In this document: positions 35,433 to 44,061 of the stretch, one piece after another
Layout: each line of letters begins with the position of its first letter
Numbering within the stretch: the first letter of the stretch is position 1
Source of the DNA: an uncultured Acetatifactor sp.
Lineage (GTDB): Bacteria > Bacillota > Clostridia > Lachnospirales > Lachnospiraceae
Assembly: GCA_910577035.1 (NCBI GenBank)
Contig: CAJTKW010000001.1
Location: forward strand, 74,642-138,641
Length of the DNA stretch: 64,000 nt
Reading direction: 5' to 3'
Notes under the pieces: generated by a model
Databases searched by the model: none
Seen by the model: the letters and a program-made list of their open reading frames with translations, nothing else
What the model was told of the DNA's origin: nothing
Program-made: the position numbers and the translations under genes

Positions 35433-36364
35433 TGCACTGGATATACATTATCTGCTTTCTGCTGCTTTCTGTGGGATTGTGCTCCCTGTTTGGGGTAAGG
35501 CCTAAGGATTTCATGGATGCCATCCTGAAGTCACAGCAGAAAACAGCAACACTGACAGACGAGCTGAATGTCCTGATGGGTACCCCCGCCAAGGGGTTTT
35601 TTAACCAGGACTATGAGATCAAACAGATATTGAAGGATACCGGACGTGCCGGCAGTTATGAGTCCATCACCCGCCTCACCCTGATCCTGTTTGCGGTGGG
35701 GGCGGTTCTGGCGCTGTTAATTAATAATGTTTACATGGTTCCCATCATGGGGATTGCTTTTTCCCTTATCCCCATCTGGTACCTGCGCAGCACTGCCGCC
35801 AGCTACAAGAAGCATCTGAACGAGGAACTGGAAACTGCCATTTCCATTATCACGACTTCCTACCTGCGTACGGAGGATCTGCTGCGCGCCGTAAAGGAAA
35901 CCCTGCCCTACATCAACGAGCCGGTGAAAGCTACTTTTGAGGCGTTTGTCTATGAAAGCGAGCTGATAAACGCCAACACCACCAGTGCTATCAACTCACT
36001 CAAAATGAAGATTCCCAACAGGGTCTTCCACGAGTGGGCTAACATACTGATCCAATGCCAGTCAGACCGCTCCATGAAGAACACGCTGCCCACCATTACC
36101 CAGAAATTTTCTGATGTGCGCGTGGTACAGTCCGAGCTGGAGGCCATGATGCAGGGACCGAGGAGGGAAGCCATCACAATGATGTTCCTTGTCATTGCAA
36201 ATGTACCCCTGCTTTATTTCCTGAACAAAGACTGGTTCCACACGCTGCTCTTTACCACACCGGGCAAAATAGCCCTTGCAATCTGTGCGGCAATTATCCT
36301 GTTCTCGCTGACACAGATCATGAAACTGAGCAAGCCAATAGAATACGGAGGTGACGGCACATGA
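35432..36364 (+). CDS. tadB: TadB-like pilus platform protein
   Basis: Three or four membrane helices flank a T2SSF-like cytoplasmic domain (ELETAISIITTSYLRTEDLL). It is the inner-membrane platform partner of TadC. Stop and next start overlap by four bases. Confidence 0.85.
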   Translation: MHWIYIICFLLLSVGLCSLFGVRPKDFMDAILKSQQKTATLTDELNVLMGTPAKGFFNQDYEIKQILKDTGRAGSYESITRLTLILFAVGAVLALLINNVYMVPIMGIAFSLIPIWYLRSTAASYKKHLNEELETAISIITTSYLRTEDLLRAVKETLPYINEPVKATFEAFVYESELINANTTSAINSLKMKIPNRVFHEWANILIQCQSDRSMKNTLPTITQKFSDVRVVQSELEAMMQGPRREAITMMFLVIANVPLLYFLNKDWFHTLLFTTPGKIALAICAAIILFSLTQIMKLSKPIEYGGDGT

Positions 36365-37239
36365 CCCTGCTTGCCCTGATTGCCATTATCTTTTTTGGCT
36401 TTGCGGTTTATAACCTGACCTGCGCCTTTGTGGATGTCCCTACCAGAAGGACCTCACGGATGATGATGCTCTCCCGTAAACAGCAGGGCACAAAGAAAGA
36501 GAGCCTTCTGGATGTCTACATTACCAAAATATCCACCCTGATTGCGCCTTTCTTTCATCTGGATGCCTTAAAAAGAAATAAGCTGCAGACGGCTTTGAAC
36601 ATTGCGGGGATGGCCTTTACCCCGGAAACCTACACCGCAAGGGCATGGGTGACTGCCGGAGGAGTGGGCCTATGCGCCATCCCCATGACTTTCATCATGC
36701 CCCTCTTTGTGTTTATCATGCTGGGACTTGCAGTAGCCCTATGGTTCTCTACCTACTATGCCGTTTTCGATTATGTGAAAAAGCGGCGCAAACTGATTGA
36801 AACGGAAATACCCCGTTTTGCCCTAACGGTAGGGCAGAACCTGGAGAATGACAGGGACGTGCTGAAAATCCTGACTTCCTACAGGCGTGTGGCAGGGAAG
36901 GATTTCGGGGCGGAGCTGGACCAGACCATTGCGGATATGAAAACCGGCAACTATGAAAATGCCCTTATCCGCTTTGAGACCCGTATCGGAAGCCCCATGC
37001 TCTCTGATGTAGTCCGCGGACTTATCGGTGTACTCCGCGGTGATGACCAGCGTATGTACTTCAAGATGATCTGCTTTGACATGAGGCAGATTGAACAGAA
37101 CAACTTAAAGAAGGAAGCGGCAAAGCGGCCGAAAAAGATCCAGCGTTACTCCATGATGATGCTCATTTGCATTATGATAATTTATCTGGTCGTCCTCTGT
37201 ACAGAAGTTATGGGTTCCCTGGGTGCCTTTTTCGGATAA
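36361..37239 (+). CDS. tadC: TadC-like pilus platform protein
   Basis: 292 residues with a T2SSF-like domain (ETEIPRFALTVGQNLENDRD) and membrane helices near 1-20, 95-130 and at the C-terminus. It completes the TadB/TadC pair. A 160-bp gap follows before the pilin gene; it holds a ribosome-site-like GGAGGTGATG with only a two-codon frame. Confidence 0.85.
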   Translation: MTLLALIAIIFFGFAVYNLTCAFVDVPTRRTSRMMMLSRKQQGTKKESLLDVYITKISTLIAPFFHLDALKRNKLQTALNIAGMAFTPETYTARAWVTAGGVGLCAIPMTFIMPLFVFIMLGLAVALWFSTYYAVFDYVKKRRKLIETEIPRFALTVGQNLENDRDVLKILTSYRRVAGKDFGAELDQTIADMKTGNYENALIRFETRIGSPMLSDVVRGLIGVLRGDDQRMYFKMICFDMRQIEQNNLKKEAAKRPKKIQRYSMMMLICIMIIYLVVLCTEVMGSLGAFFG

Positions 37240-37400
37240 ACCCGCCTGCCGCATGGAGGTGATGCCTATGTCCTGAAGTGTTTCGTATTCGCCGGATGTG
37301 CGGATGCAGATTTTGCAATCGGGCTGCCGGGAATGTGGCGCCCTTTGTTCCAGATAATAAGAATTGAATATAAAAATAAACTTTATTTTAGGAGGTTTTC

Positions 37401-37622
37401 ATGAAAAAAATTACAAACTATATCCACAATAAGGCTGCCCGCTTTGTATACCGCGCCCATGCGACTCTCTCCAACCAGCGTGGAGATTTCTACATCTCGG
37501 ATGCGGTAAAGATCATCATTGCCGTTGTCCTTGGCGCTCTGCTGCTGGCAGCCCTGACAGCAATCTTCAACGGCACGGTCATTCCGAAGATTACACAGGC
37601 AATCAATGATCTTTTCAGTTAA
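37401..37622 (+). CDS. Flp-like major pilin (DUF6133-type)
   Basis: 73 residues: basic leader, NQRGDFYISDAVKII, then one long hydrophobic helix (IIAVVLGALLLAALTAIF) and a short tail. AGGAGG precedes the ATG. Its small size, position after TadC and the strong terminator right after it fit a highly expressed structural pilin. The cleavage site would be Gly-Asp in N-x-RGD. It lacks the E/Y pair typical of Flp pilins, so it is divergent. Confidence 0.75.
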   Translation: MKKITNYIHNKAARFVYRAHATLSNQRGDFYISDAVKIIIAVVLGALLLAALTAIFNGTVIPKITQAINDLFS

Positions 37623-37628
37623 TGCGGT

Positions 37629-37671
37629 TTGGGGGATTGGATGCACAAAATGCATCTGATCCCTTTTTTAA
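37629..37671 (+). terminator. Terminator after the pilin gene
   Basis: A stem built from GGGAT-TGGATGCA and TGCATC-TGATCCC, with a small internal mismatch, is followed by TTTTTT. It ends the Tad operon. Confidence 0.7.
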
Positions 37672-37752
37672 TGTCCAATATATGAGCAGGAGGGAATGCA
37701 TCCCTTCCCTAATTTTTAGATTTTCAAATGTAGCATAATGGAGGTGAAAACA

Positions 37753-38097
37753 TTGAATCAAAGTAACTGTAAACTTTACCCATTCCTGAAAGCAGCCCGT
37801 GGAAACTGGCATAATGCCCTGTTTGTCAAATGTACCCATAGCACCTGTCCTTATGGGCATTCTGACATCTGCAAAGGTTTCCTGCTAATTGCAGATGCAG
37901 ACGGAACTCCTCTTCTTGCGGATATAGAAACTTTACACAAGCTGGCACATGAGGAAATAGAGCCGGAGGGCTGTCAGGGCATCCTGAACCAACGTGCTTT
38001 TATGTCAGCCTATTCCTCTTATCTGGAATGGCATACGCAGGACGATTCCCTCTGCCCGCTGCTACAGCTTTGTGGGTTCTGCGGTCATCCATGTTGA
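37753..38097 (+). CDS. Cysteine-rich hypothetical protein
   Basis: TTG start six bases after GGAGGTG. The 114-residue product holds about ten cysteines in clusters (KCTHSTCPYGHSDIC; LCPLLQLCGFCGHPC) that could bind zinc. It heads a small gene group after the pilus operon and precedes another zinc-finger-like gene. No family recognised. Confidence 0.6.
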   Translation: MNQSNCKLYPFLKAARGNWHNALFVKCTHSTCPYGHSDICKGFLLIADADGTPLLADIETLHKLAHEEIEPEGCQGILNQRAFMSAYSSYLEWHTQDDSLCPLLQLCGFCGHPC

Positions 38098-38157
38098 AAC
38101 GGACTGCTCCGGAATGTGTAACCCCGTTTTAAACTGCATACTTCTGGAGGTGATGTG

Positions 38158-38565
38158 ATGAAAAAACAAACTATCTACTGCCCGTATTGTAATGCCCCTG
38201 CCGTTTTACGTCCTGCGCATATGGTACATGGGACAAAAACAAATAAAGCAAAAAGCTACTTGTACATATGCAGCCGCTGGCCCGAATGCGATTCCTATGT
38301 GAGCGCTCATCAGAAAAGCCATCAGCCCATGGGAACCCTTGCCAACAAAACCCTTCGCCGCAAACGGATTCTTGCGCACAAAGCACTGGAACAATACCGT
38401 ATACAAAAACACATGGAAAAATGGGCTGTCTATCTCTGGCTGCAGGGGAAATTAGGATTGGCGGAAGCACAGGCCCATATCGGAATGTTCTCAGAGCAGA
38501 TGTGTGAGCAGGTAATTTCTCTCTGCCATCAGTCCCTCTCCTCTGCGAAGTGCAGTGCAGCATGA
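38158..38565 (+). CDS. DUF3268-type zinc-finger protein
   Basis: The ATG follows GGAGGTGATGTG. CPYCNAPA and ICSRWPECDSYV form a four-cysteine zinc-binding unit, then a basic helical tail. I recognise this as DUF3268, found in mobile elements. A nucleic-acid-binding role is inferred. Confidence 0.7.
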   Translation: MKKQTIYCPYCNAPAVLRPAHMVHGTKTNKAKSYLYICSRWPECDSYVSAHQKSHQPMGTLANKTLRRKRILAHKALEQYRIQKHMEKWAVYLWLQGKLGLAEAQAHIGMFSEQMCEQVISLCHQSLSSAKCSAA

Positions 38566-38578
38566 AAGGAGGCGACCT

Positions 38579-39163
38579 ATGAAAAAGAAAAAATATGTGC
38601 TTACCAATAATCAGAAAAAATTAGTTGAAAAAAATCTTTCAGTTGTTCATTGGGTTATTTTGCAGAATATTCATATCCATGAGAGTATTTATGGTTTAGG
38701 ATATGATGATCTCTATCAGGAGGGCTGCATCTGGCTATGTCATGCGGCGGTTACATACGAGGAAAAATACGCATTGTTTTCCACTTACGCCAAAACCGTA
38801 GTGCGCAACGGGCTTTTCTCCTATTGCCGTCAGCTCTATGCAAAAGAGCAGCATTCCAGCCATTTAAGCCTCAGTGAATATGAGGAATACATTCCTGATG
38901 CCCCTGTTATGTCAGCCGCCACGGATACTGTTGAACGGCAGATCAGTCTGTTGGAAACGCTGGACCTCCTGGAAACCAGCAAACGATCCTATCAGGGTGT
39001 TGCAAGGCTTGGCATTGAGGCACTGGAACTGCAGATTAAGGGACTTAGCATATCCGACATTGCGAAGCTCTATGATGTTCCGCCCTCCCATGTAGGCGCC
39101 TGGATCTCCCGCTCCGCGCAGAAACTGAAAAAGGATAAAGACTTTTTATCCGGCATCCTGTAA
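38579..39163 (+). CDS. Sigma-70-like factor, element-encoded
   Basis: The ATG follows AAAGGAGG. Region 2 features are seen (GYDDLYQEGCIWLCHAAVTY...FSTYAKTVVRNGLFSYC), and region 4-like helices near the C-terminus (GLSISDIAKLYDVPPSHVGA). It probably directs RNA polymerase to element promoters such as those at 12.1 or 28.2 kb; that is inference. A second similar factor lies at 44.1 kb. Confidence 0.8.
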   Translation: MKKKKYVLTNNQKKLVEKNLSVVHWVILQNIHIHESIYGLGYDDLYQEGCIWLCHAAVTYEEKYALFSTYAKTVVRNGLFSYCRQLYAKEQHSSHLSLSEYEEYIPDAPVMSAATDTVERQISLLETLDLLETSKRSYQGVARLGIEALELQIKGLSISDIAKLYDVPPSHVGAWISRSAQKLKKDKDFLSGIL

Positions 39164-39188
39164 CTTTAAGGAAAGGAAGGTATCAAAC

Positions 39189-39884
39189 ATGGCAACAAAA
39201 ACACTTTATACGGCGATAGGCCGCTTTGAACGCAGGACAAATGGCTGCGGCCGCTCCTGCCCCGTCATTCTGCTGGGTGGCAAAGAGCATATGGTTGATA
39301 TGCAGGAAATGGTACTCTGGACAAGCCTGAACTGGCGTATCGCCAAAGCTGAAAATATTGCGGAATTATGTTCCCGGACTATTTCAGACACCTCATATCC
39401 CATCAGCCGCTCCTGGGAAGAATGTCTGGAGCGTTTACTGGTAAGGGGGCTTGTCATTTCAGGAAACGGGGATACGGAATATGATGCGCTGTATGATCTG
39501 CTCTCCCCGATTTATGTCATACCCTCCGGCGGCAGCTTTTTCCTCAGAGCCCTGACCTTTATCAAGCTCACCCTTTTCCGCAATATCCCTATCTCCAAGG
39601 CAAAAAGGCTCTTTGCAAAGGATCGGCGCACGTATCAGGAACGGCAGGTAATGAACCTTGCGCGGCAGGCACTTTTATCCACCGCCGAGATCATCAAGTG
39701 CATAGAAAAGGATATCCATCGTCTTCCTGATGAGGAAAGCATTCTGGAGCTGCTCTACAATGACGCCTATACCACCAGCGATAACATCAACAGCCTTGTC
39801 AGGCACAGCTCCAGCAGTAAGCCTGTCACTCTCGCCGTAGCAAACCTTTATCTGCGGCAGCAGATCATATTTGAAAGGATATAA
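39189..39884 (+). CDS. Conserved ICE hypothetical protein
   Basis: 231 residues, probably two winged-helix-like parts (MVLWTSLNWRIAKAENIAEL; TTSDNINSLVRHSSSSKPVT) around a short hydrophobic middle. It begins with GGAAAGGAAGG upstream. Its position next to a sigma factor suggests regulation. No family recognised. Confidence 0.6.
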   Translation: MATKTLYTAIGRFERRTNGCGRSCPVILLGGKEHMVDMQEMVLWTSLNWRIAKAENIAELCSRTISDTSYPISRSWEECLERLLVRGLVISGNGDTEYDALYDLLSPIYVIPSGGSFFLRALTFIKLTLFRNIPISKAKRLFAKDRRTYQERQVMNLARQALLSTAEIIKCIEKDIHRLPDEESILELLYNDAYTTSDNINSLVRHSSSSKPVTLAVANLYLRQQIIFERI

Positions 39885-39889
39885 GACTT

Positions 39890-40375
39890 ATGAACCCACA
39901 ACCCTCTTTTCCGCCTGTTTTCAGGCGCAAGATACTGTTTACCTTTATTCTGGGCTTTGCTTTTCTGCTGATTGCAGGTGCGGTTTTTCTGCTTTCCCAC
40001 GATCAGGTACTGCTCTGTCTGAGTATCCTGCTGTTTGGCGCAAGCGTTTATAAGGGATGGCAGCTCTACCGCACCGTTTCCCGCGGCAGCTATGAAACCG
40101 TTATCGGCATATGTACGGGTATTACGGAACTGCCTTTCCGGAAACATAAGCGGGTCACTCTTTTGCGGGAGGATGAAACGGAAATCTCCCTGCTCTTGGA
40201 CAGGCACACACAGCTCCGTCTGCAGATTCCATACTGTTTCTATTTCCGGAAAGCGGCAGGCTCCTGTTTCAAACAGGACTCCCTGAACCTGCTGCTCTCC
40301 ACAGACAACCTTTTAGGCTATGAGGAAACAGAAAATTTTTTACCTGAAGAACCTGCCCAAAGGGATATCCCATAG
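39890..40375 (+). CDS. Two-helix membrane protein of unknown function
   Basis: Two adjacent membrane helices near residues 15-55 (FTFILGFAFLLIAGAVFLL; LCLSILLFGASVYKGW) and a 100-residue soluble C-terminal domain. It starts five bases after the previous stop, so the two are co-translated. No family recognised. Confidence 0.6.
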   Translation: MNPQPSFPPVFRRKILFTFILGFAFLLIAGAVFLLSHDQVLLCLSILLFGASVYKGWQLYRTVSRGSYETVIGICTGITELPFRKHKRVTLLREDETEISLLLDRHTQLRLQIPYCFYFRKAAGSCFKQDSLNLLLSTDNLLGYEETENFLPEEPAQRDIP

Positions 40376-40434
40376 CAAACTTATCATTTTATAAACCAAG
40401 CCGCCAAAAGATACTATATATTGTCTAATAATGA

Positions 40435-40463
40435 TTGACACATACAAGATATGGTGCTATACT
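40435..40463 (+). promoter_or_regulatory. Consensus promoter before the SSB-like gene
   Basis: TTGACA and TATACT with a 17-bp spacer form a near-perfect housekeeping promoter. It starts the DNA-metabolism gene group and lies 160 bp before its first gene. Confidence 0.8.
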
Positions 40464-40537
40464 TTTCTTGTAATTGATTTTTGTGCGTTCATGGCGAATA
40501 TTTTCGCATTGCACACGTTGTCAAGTTTGTAATTTAA

Positions 40538-40590
40538 GTGTCAGTGGCATTACTCCGCTTTTTTGCGTGGTATTCTCTGGCACTTTTTTA
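40538..40590 (+). terminator. Leader hairpin with T run before the SSB-like gene
   Basis: GTGTCAG pairs with CTGGCAC (one G-T), with a further imperfect inner stem (CGC/GCG around six T), then CTTTTTT. It lies between the promoter at 40.44 kb and the gene, so it is an attenuator or anti-termination site. Confidence 0.55.
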
Positions 40591-40624
40591 TATAGATATC
40601 AATGCTGCGGCAGAAAGGAGCGTT

Positions 40625-41035
40625 ATGGCACAGATTCATGTATTCGGCCATGTTACGGAGGATATTATCCCCAGGCAAAGCCAAACCGATTCCACCTATG
40701 TCTGCTTTACCCTCAGGGAACGGACAGGAAAAGACCATGTTCAGTATTATCAGGTATGGGCATGGAGCGAGAACGCACAGCGCCTGATCCGCCAAAAGGT
40801 ACACAAAAACAGTGTAATCTGGCTGACAGGCACCCTGGAATTGGTTGACAGCACTGTAAACCGGGGAAACCAAAAAACAAAGCTTTTGAAAGTATATCTT
40901 TCTAACTGGGGCTTTGTTCCCTATGTGACAGGCAAGACGGATACGAACAGTATTTCAAAGGAAACGGAGTTACCCCCACCCATTCCTGCCTCTGCGGAGG
41001 TGCTGGATGGAGACCGGGAAGCTCTGCCGGAGTAA
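40625..41035 (+). CDS. Single-stranded DNA-binding protein-like (OB fold)
   Basis: The ATG follows AAAGGAG. Residues 1-105 follow the SSB pattern (GHVTEDIIPRQ...VCFTLRERTGKD...YYQVWAWSENAQRLI...VIWLTGTLEL). The C-terminal tip is DGDREALPE instead of the usual acidic DDDIPF-type tip. The same peptide ends another element protein at 43.96 kb, so it may recruit a shared partner. It should protect ssDNA during conjugation. Confidence 0.8.
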   Translation: MAQIHVFGHVTEDIIPRQSQTDSTYVCFTLRERTGKDHVQYYQVWAWSENAQRLIRQKVHKNSVIWLTGTLELVDSTVNRGNQKTKLLKVYLSNWGFVPYVTGKTDTNSISKETELPPPIPASAEVLDGDREALPE

Positions 41036-41056
41036 ACAGCTTATTCCGGCTTATAA

Positions 41057-41115
41057 GAGGAACCGTATGGTTTTTCAGAATGACACTGAAAATCCCTGCG
41101 GTTCCTCTTTTTTTG
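41057..41115 (+). terminator. Intrinsic terminator
   Basis: GAGGAACCG and CGGTTCCTC pair with a nested TTTTTCAG/CTGAAAAT-type stem, followed by TTTTTTT. It ends the SSB-like transcript yet lies directly before the next same-strand gene. Confidence 0.75.
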
Positions 41116-41160
41116 TTTGCAATTTTTGTTGCGATTATTTCAGAAAGGATGGAAAAACAA

Positions 41161-41976
41161 ATGAAACATGACAAACCCCTTTGGGGAAGTATCAGTATCC
41201 TGATCGGTGTGGTGATCCTGATTTTAGCACTCGTAAGAGGAACTCTGCAGACCGCCCTTCTGATCGGAGTTTTCAGTATCTGGGGAATCTGGACAGTCGG
41301 TTTTCTGCTCCTGCCCTATATGCGCCGGTCGAAGCGCCGTATACAGCGTGGCAGGCAGATAAAGACCCTGCAGGCGGCAGGTATTTCTCCTGCCAATCCA
41401 CTTCCTTCCATTAATCAGGGCGCGGAAGCTGTAGAACTTTTACTGCTGCGCCATGTCAATCACCGCATATCCGCTTACTTAAAAGCAGTTTATCCGGATG
41501 TGAAATGGGAATGGTGTGAGAAAAATCCTGAGCAGATTATCCGTCAGGGCGGCATAGGGCGCATCAGAGTATTTGGTGCTGCCGACTTCGACCATGCGGA
41601 TATCACGGTAGATCAGCAGGCTAACATTTCCTGCAGCATGATCCACATTGTTCCCCTGGCAAATGCCCTTGGCGGTACGGACGGCCCGGAAAGCCTTCCC
41701 CCCAATAAACAGCCCGTTGACCCGCAGATATGGTATGAACTGCAGGGGCGCAAGGTTCTGGAAACTCTGGTTGCAGACTTGAACTCCAGAGGGCACAGCA
41801 GCTTAACGCTCTGCGAAGACGGCGACATCTGCACCACGGAAAATGATGCGGAGGCTGCCAAAGAGCATCTTGCCAACTTTCCGGAAAAGCTCTATTGGCC
41901 CCGTCTGGTACAGGTCTTTGAGCGTAACGGCCTTGCGGCGGAAATTACGGCGGATGGTATTCAGGTCTCCTGGTAA
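41161..41976 (+). CDS. Two-helix membrane protein with soluble C-terminus
   Basis: ATG eight bases after AAGGATGG; an earlier in-frame ATG has no spaced site. Two helices (SISILIGVVILILALV; LLIGVFSIWGIWTVGFLL) precede an Arg-rich stretch and a 200-residue soluble domain. No family recognised. Confidence 0.6.
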   Translation: MKHDKPLWGSISILIGVVILILALVRGTLQTALLIGVFSIWGIWTVGFLLLPYMRRSKRRIQRGRQIKTLQAAGISPANPLPSINQGAEAVELLLLRHVNHRISAYLKAVYPDVKWEWCEKNPEQIIRQGGIGRIRVFGAADFDHADITVDQQANISCSMIHIVPLANALGGTDGPESLPPNKQPVDPQIWYELQGRKVLETLVADLNSRGHSSLTLCEDGDICTTENDAEAAKEHLANFPEKLYWPRLVQVFERNGLAAEITADGIQVSW

Positions 41977-42006
41977 CCCTGCCCAAAGAAAGGAGTGAAT
42001 TCCAAA

Positions 42007-43080
42007 ATGAAAGAAGGTCTTTCCCTTCAGCAAATGGCTATGGAAATTGAACGCCAGCATCAACTCAAGGAGGATTATCTCGTCAACACGGACAGCCTGA
42101 AACTGGAACCTTATAATTCCCAGGTTTATCTGCATATGTATGACGAAAAAGGCTCTGAGCCCGTGGAACCCATGGAAATCAATCAGGTCGCCCACAGACA
42201 GCTTGGCAGCCGGTTAAAGATTCCTGCCTCCTACTATGACAGGATGCTTACCGAACATCCTGCCCTTCTGGCAGACAATGTGAACGCATGGTTTCAAAAA
42301 GAACCGGCAACAAGAATGCTGCGCACCATGGGCGGCACCGTCAGGGCTTTCCTGAGCAACCGCTACCGCCGCATTGACAACATTGAGATTGCCAAAATCG
42401 TACTTCCCCTTATCGGACAAATGGAGGGCGCCCGGTTTGAGAGCTGCCAGATCACCGACAGCAGAATGTACCTGAAGGTCGTCAACACAAGGCTGGAAGC
42501 GGAAGTTGTCCCCGGAGATATTGTACAGGCCGGCGTCATCATCAGCAACAGCGAAGTGGGTGAAGGCTCTGTATCCATCCAGCCCCTTGTCTATCGGCTG
42601 GTATGCAGCAACGGCATGATCGTCAATGATGCCCAGACAAGGAAAACCCATTTGGGACGTATCAACAGCGCAGATGAAAATTTTCTTCTCTTTTCAGAAG
42701 AGACCCTCGCCGCAGACGATCACGCCTTTGTCCTGAAGATTCAGGATACGGTAAAGGCGGCTGTGGAGGAGGCCCGCTTTTCCTGCGTGGTAGATATGAT
42801 GCAGCGGGCTAAACAGGCTCCCATCAACACAAAGGATGTGCCCGGCATTGTCCGGCTCGCCAGCAGGGAATTCAATATCACGGAGGACGAAAGCAACGGG
42901 GTGCTCCAGCATCTGATCGAAGGTCAGGATTTAACGCTGTACGGGCTTTCCAATGCAGTCACCCGCCACAGTCAGGATATTGAGAGCTATGACAGGGCTA
43001 CCAAGCTGGAAAGTATCGGCTATAACATACTTTCCATGCCTGCAAGACAATGGAACAAAATCAATCAGATGGCGGCGTGA
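42007..43080 (+). CDS. DUF932 domain protein
   Basis: The protein follows the DUF932 plan: RLKIPASYYDRMLTEHPALL, MRTMGGTVRAFLSNRYRRID-like block, VYRLVCSNGMIV and a helical C-terminus. These phage/plasmid proteins (LgtB-like naming in some sets) are of unknown function and associate with DNA processing. ATG 12 bases after AAAGGAG is preferred to an overlapping GTG. Confidence 0.82.
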   Translation: MKEGLSLQQMAMEIERQHQLKEDYLVNTDSLKLEPYNSQVYLHMYDEKGSEPVEPMEINQVAHRQLGSRLKIPASYYDRMLTEHPALLADNVNAWFQKEPATRMLRTMGGTVRAFLSNRYRRIDNIEIAKIVLPLIGQMEGARFESCQITDSRMYLKVVNTRLEAEVVPGDIVQAGVIISNSEVGEGSVSIQPLVYRLVCSNGMIVNDAQTRKTHLGRINSADENFLLFSEETLAADDHAFVLKIQDTVKAAVEEARFSCVVDMMQRAKQAPINTKDVPGIVRLASREFNITEDESNGVLQHLIEGQDLTLYGLSNAVTRHSQDIESYDRATKLESIGYNILSMPARQWNKINQMAA

Positions 43081-43117
43081 ATCACCGCCGTACAACCAAT
43101 CTAAGGAGGATTTGCTA

Positions 43118-43957
43118 ATGAATACCCAGAACAACACAGTAGCAGTAACAGAGAGAGAACAGTTTTTACTTCCCAGCATGAACATCACCGAATGCGATTT
43201 CACATCGGATGAACTGGCTGAGGATATGGATGGTCTGCAGGTAAGCTTTCCGAGGGTAAAAATTCCCTCCGGCGGTATGCTGCAGTTCGAGATTCCTTCT
43301 GATGATCCCGAAAATCCCGATTATGAAAAGAACCTGACCGGCATCATCCTGTGCAACCACGACAACTATGCCTATTGGCCGGAAGGGAGCGAGTATGATG
43401 ACAACACCGCCCCGCTTTGTTCTTCCACGGACGGAAAGCAGGGGATCGGGGAACCCGGCGGCACCTGCGCTACCTGCGCACTCAACCGCTTTGGGACGGG
43501 ACCTGAAGGGCGTGGGAAAGCCTGCAAGAATATGCGTATGCTCTATCTGCTCCGCAGCGGCGAATATATGCCGATACAGCTTGCCCTGCCGCCCACCAGC
43601 CTGAGCCCTTTCCGGGAGTTTATGAACCAGTCCTTTATGATCCGCAGACGCGCTACCTTTGGAAGCGTTGTGCAGATCGGGCTGAAAAAAATGAACAACG
43701 GCAAGGATGATTACAGCGTTGCCACTTTCCGGCGCCTGTATGACCTGGAGGGCGAGGAACTAGCACAGGCCCGCGCTTATGCAACCAGCTTTAAGGAACA
43801 GATCAAGATGATGCTCCAGCAACGGGCATCTGCCATTCTGGAACAGCGGGATACCGGTTGTGACTACGAGGTAACCGATACACTACCTGCCAATTCCGGC
43901 ACCCAGTTCTGTATCGCACCGCCGATTGACGGCGACAGGGAGGCATTGCCTGCCTGA
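43118..43957 (+). CDS. Cys-cluster protein sharing the SSB-like C-terminal tail
   Basis: The ATG follows AAGGAGG. A zinc-type cysteine set (GGTCATCALNRFGTGPEGRG then KACKNMRM) lies near residues 112-140. The C-terminus is IDGDREALPA, almost identical to the tail of the SSB-like protein. It resembles phage proteins that act on ssDNA, but no family is named. The shared tail suggests that both dock on one partner. Confidence 0.65.
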   Translation: MNTQNNTVAVTEREQFLLPSMNITECDFTSDELAEDMDGLQVSFPRVKIPSGGMLQFEIPSDDPENPDYEKNLTGIILCNHDNYAYWPEGSEYDDNTAPLCSSTDGKQGIGEPGGTCATCALNRFGTGPEGRGKACKNMRMLYLLRSGEYMPIQLALPPTSLSPFREFMNQSFMIRRRATFGSVVQIGLKKMNNGKDDYSVATFRRLYDLEGEELAQARAYATSFKEQIKMMLQQRASAILEQRDTGCDYEVTDTLPANSGTQFCIAPPIDGDREALPA

Positions 43958-44004
43958 ATGTAACTGATAATTGATGCTTTGCGGCTCTATCCGCATCCAT
44001 GTAG

Positions 44005-44042
44005 ACAAGGAAGCTTTCATCCCGAAAGGCTTCCTTGTTTTA
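44005..44042 (+). terminator. Terminator just upstream of the second sigma-like gene
   Basis: ACAAGGAAGC and GCTTCCTTGT form a perfect 10-bp stem followed by TTTTACTTTT. It lies eight bases before the next ribosome site. Confidence 0.75.
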
Positions 44043-44061
44043 CTTTTCAGGAGGAAAAATT

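Noticed and set aside
37253..37270. Two-codon frame after GGAGGTGATG upstream of the pilin gene
   Set aside because: ATG-TCC-TGA is too short to support; it may be a relic or a chance ribosome site.
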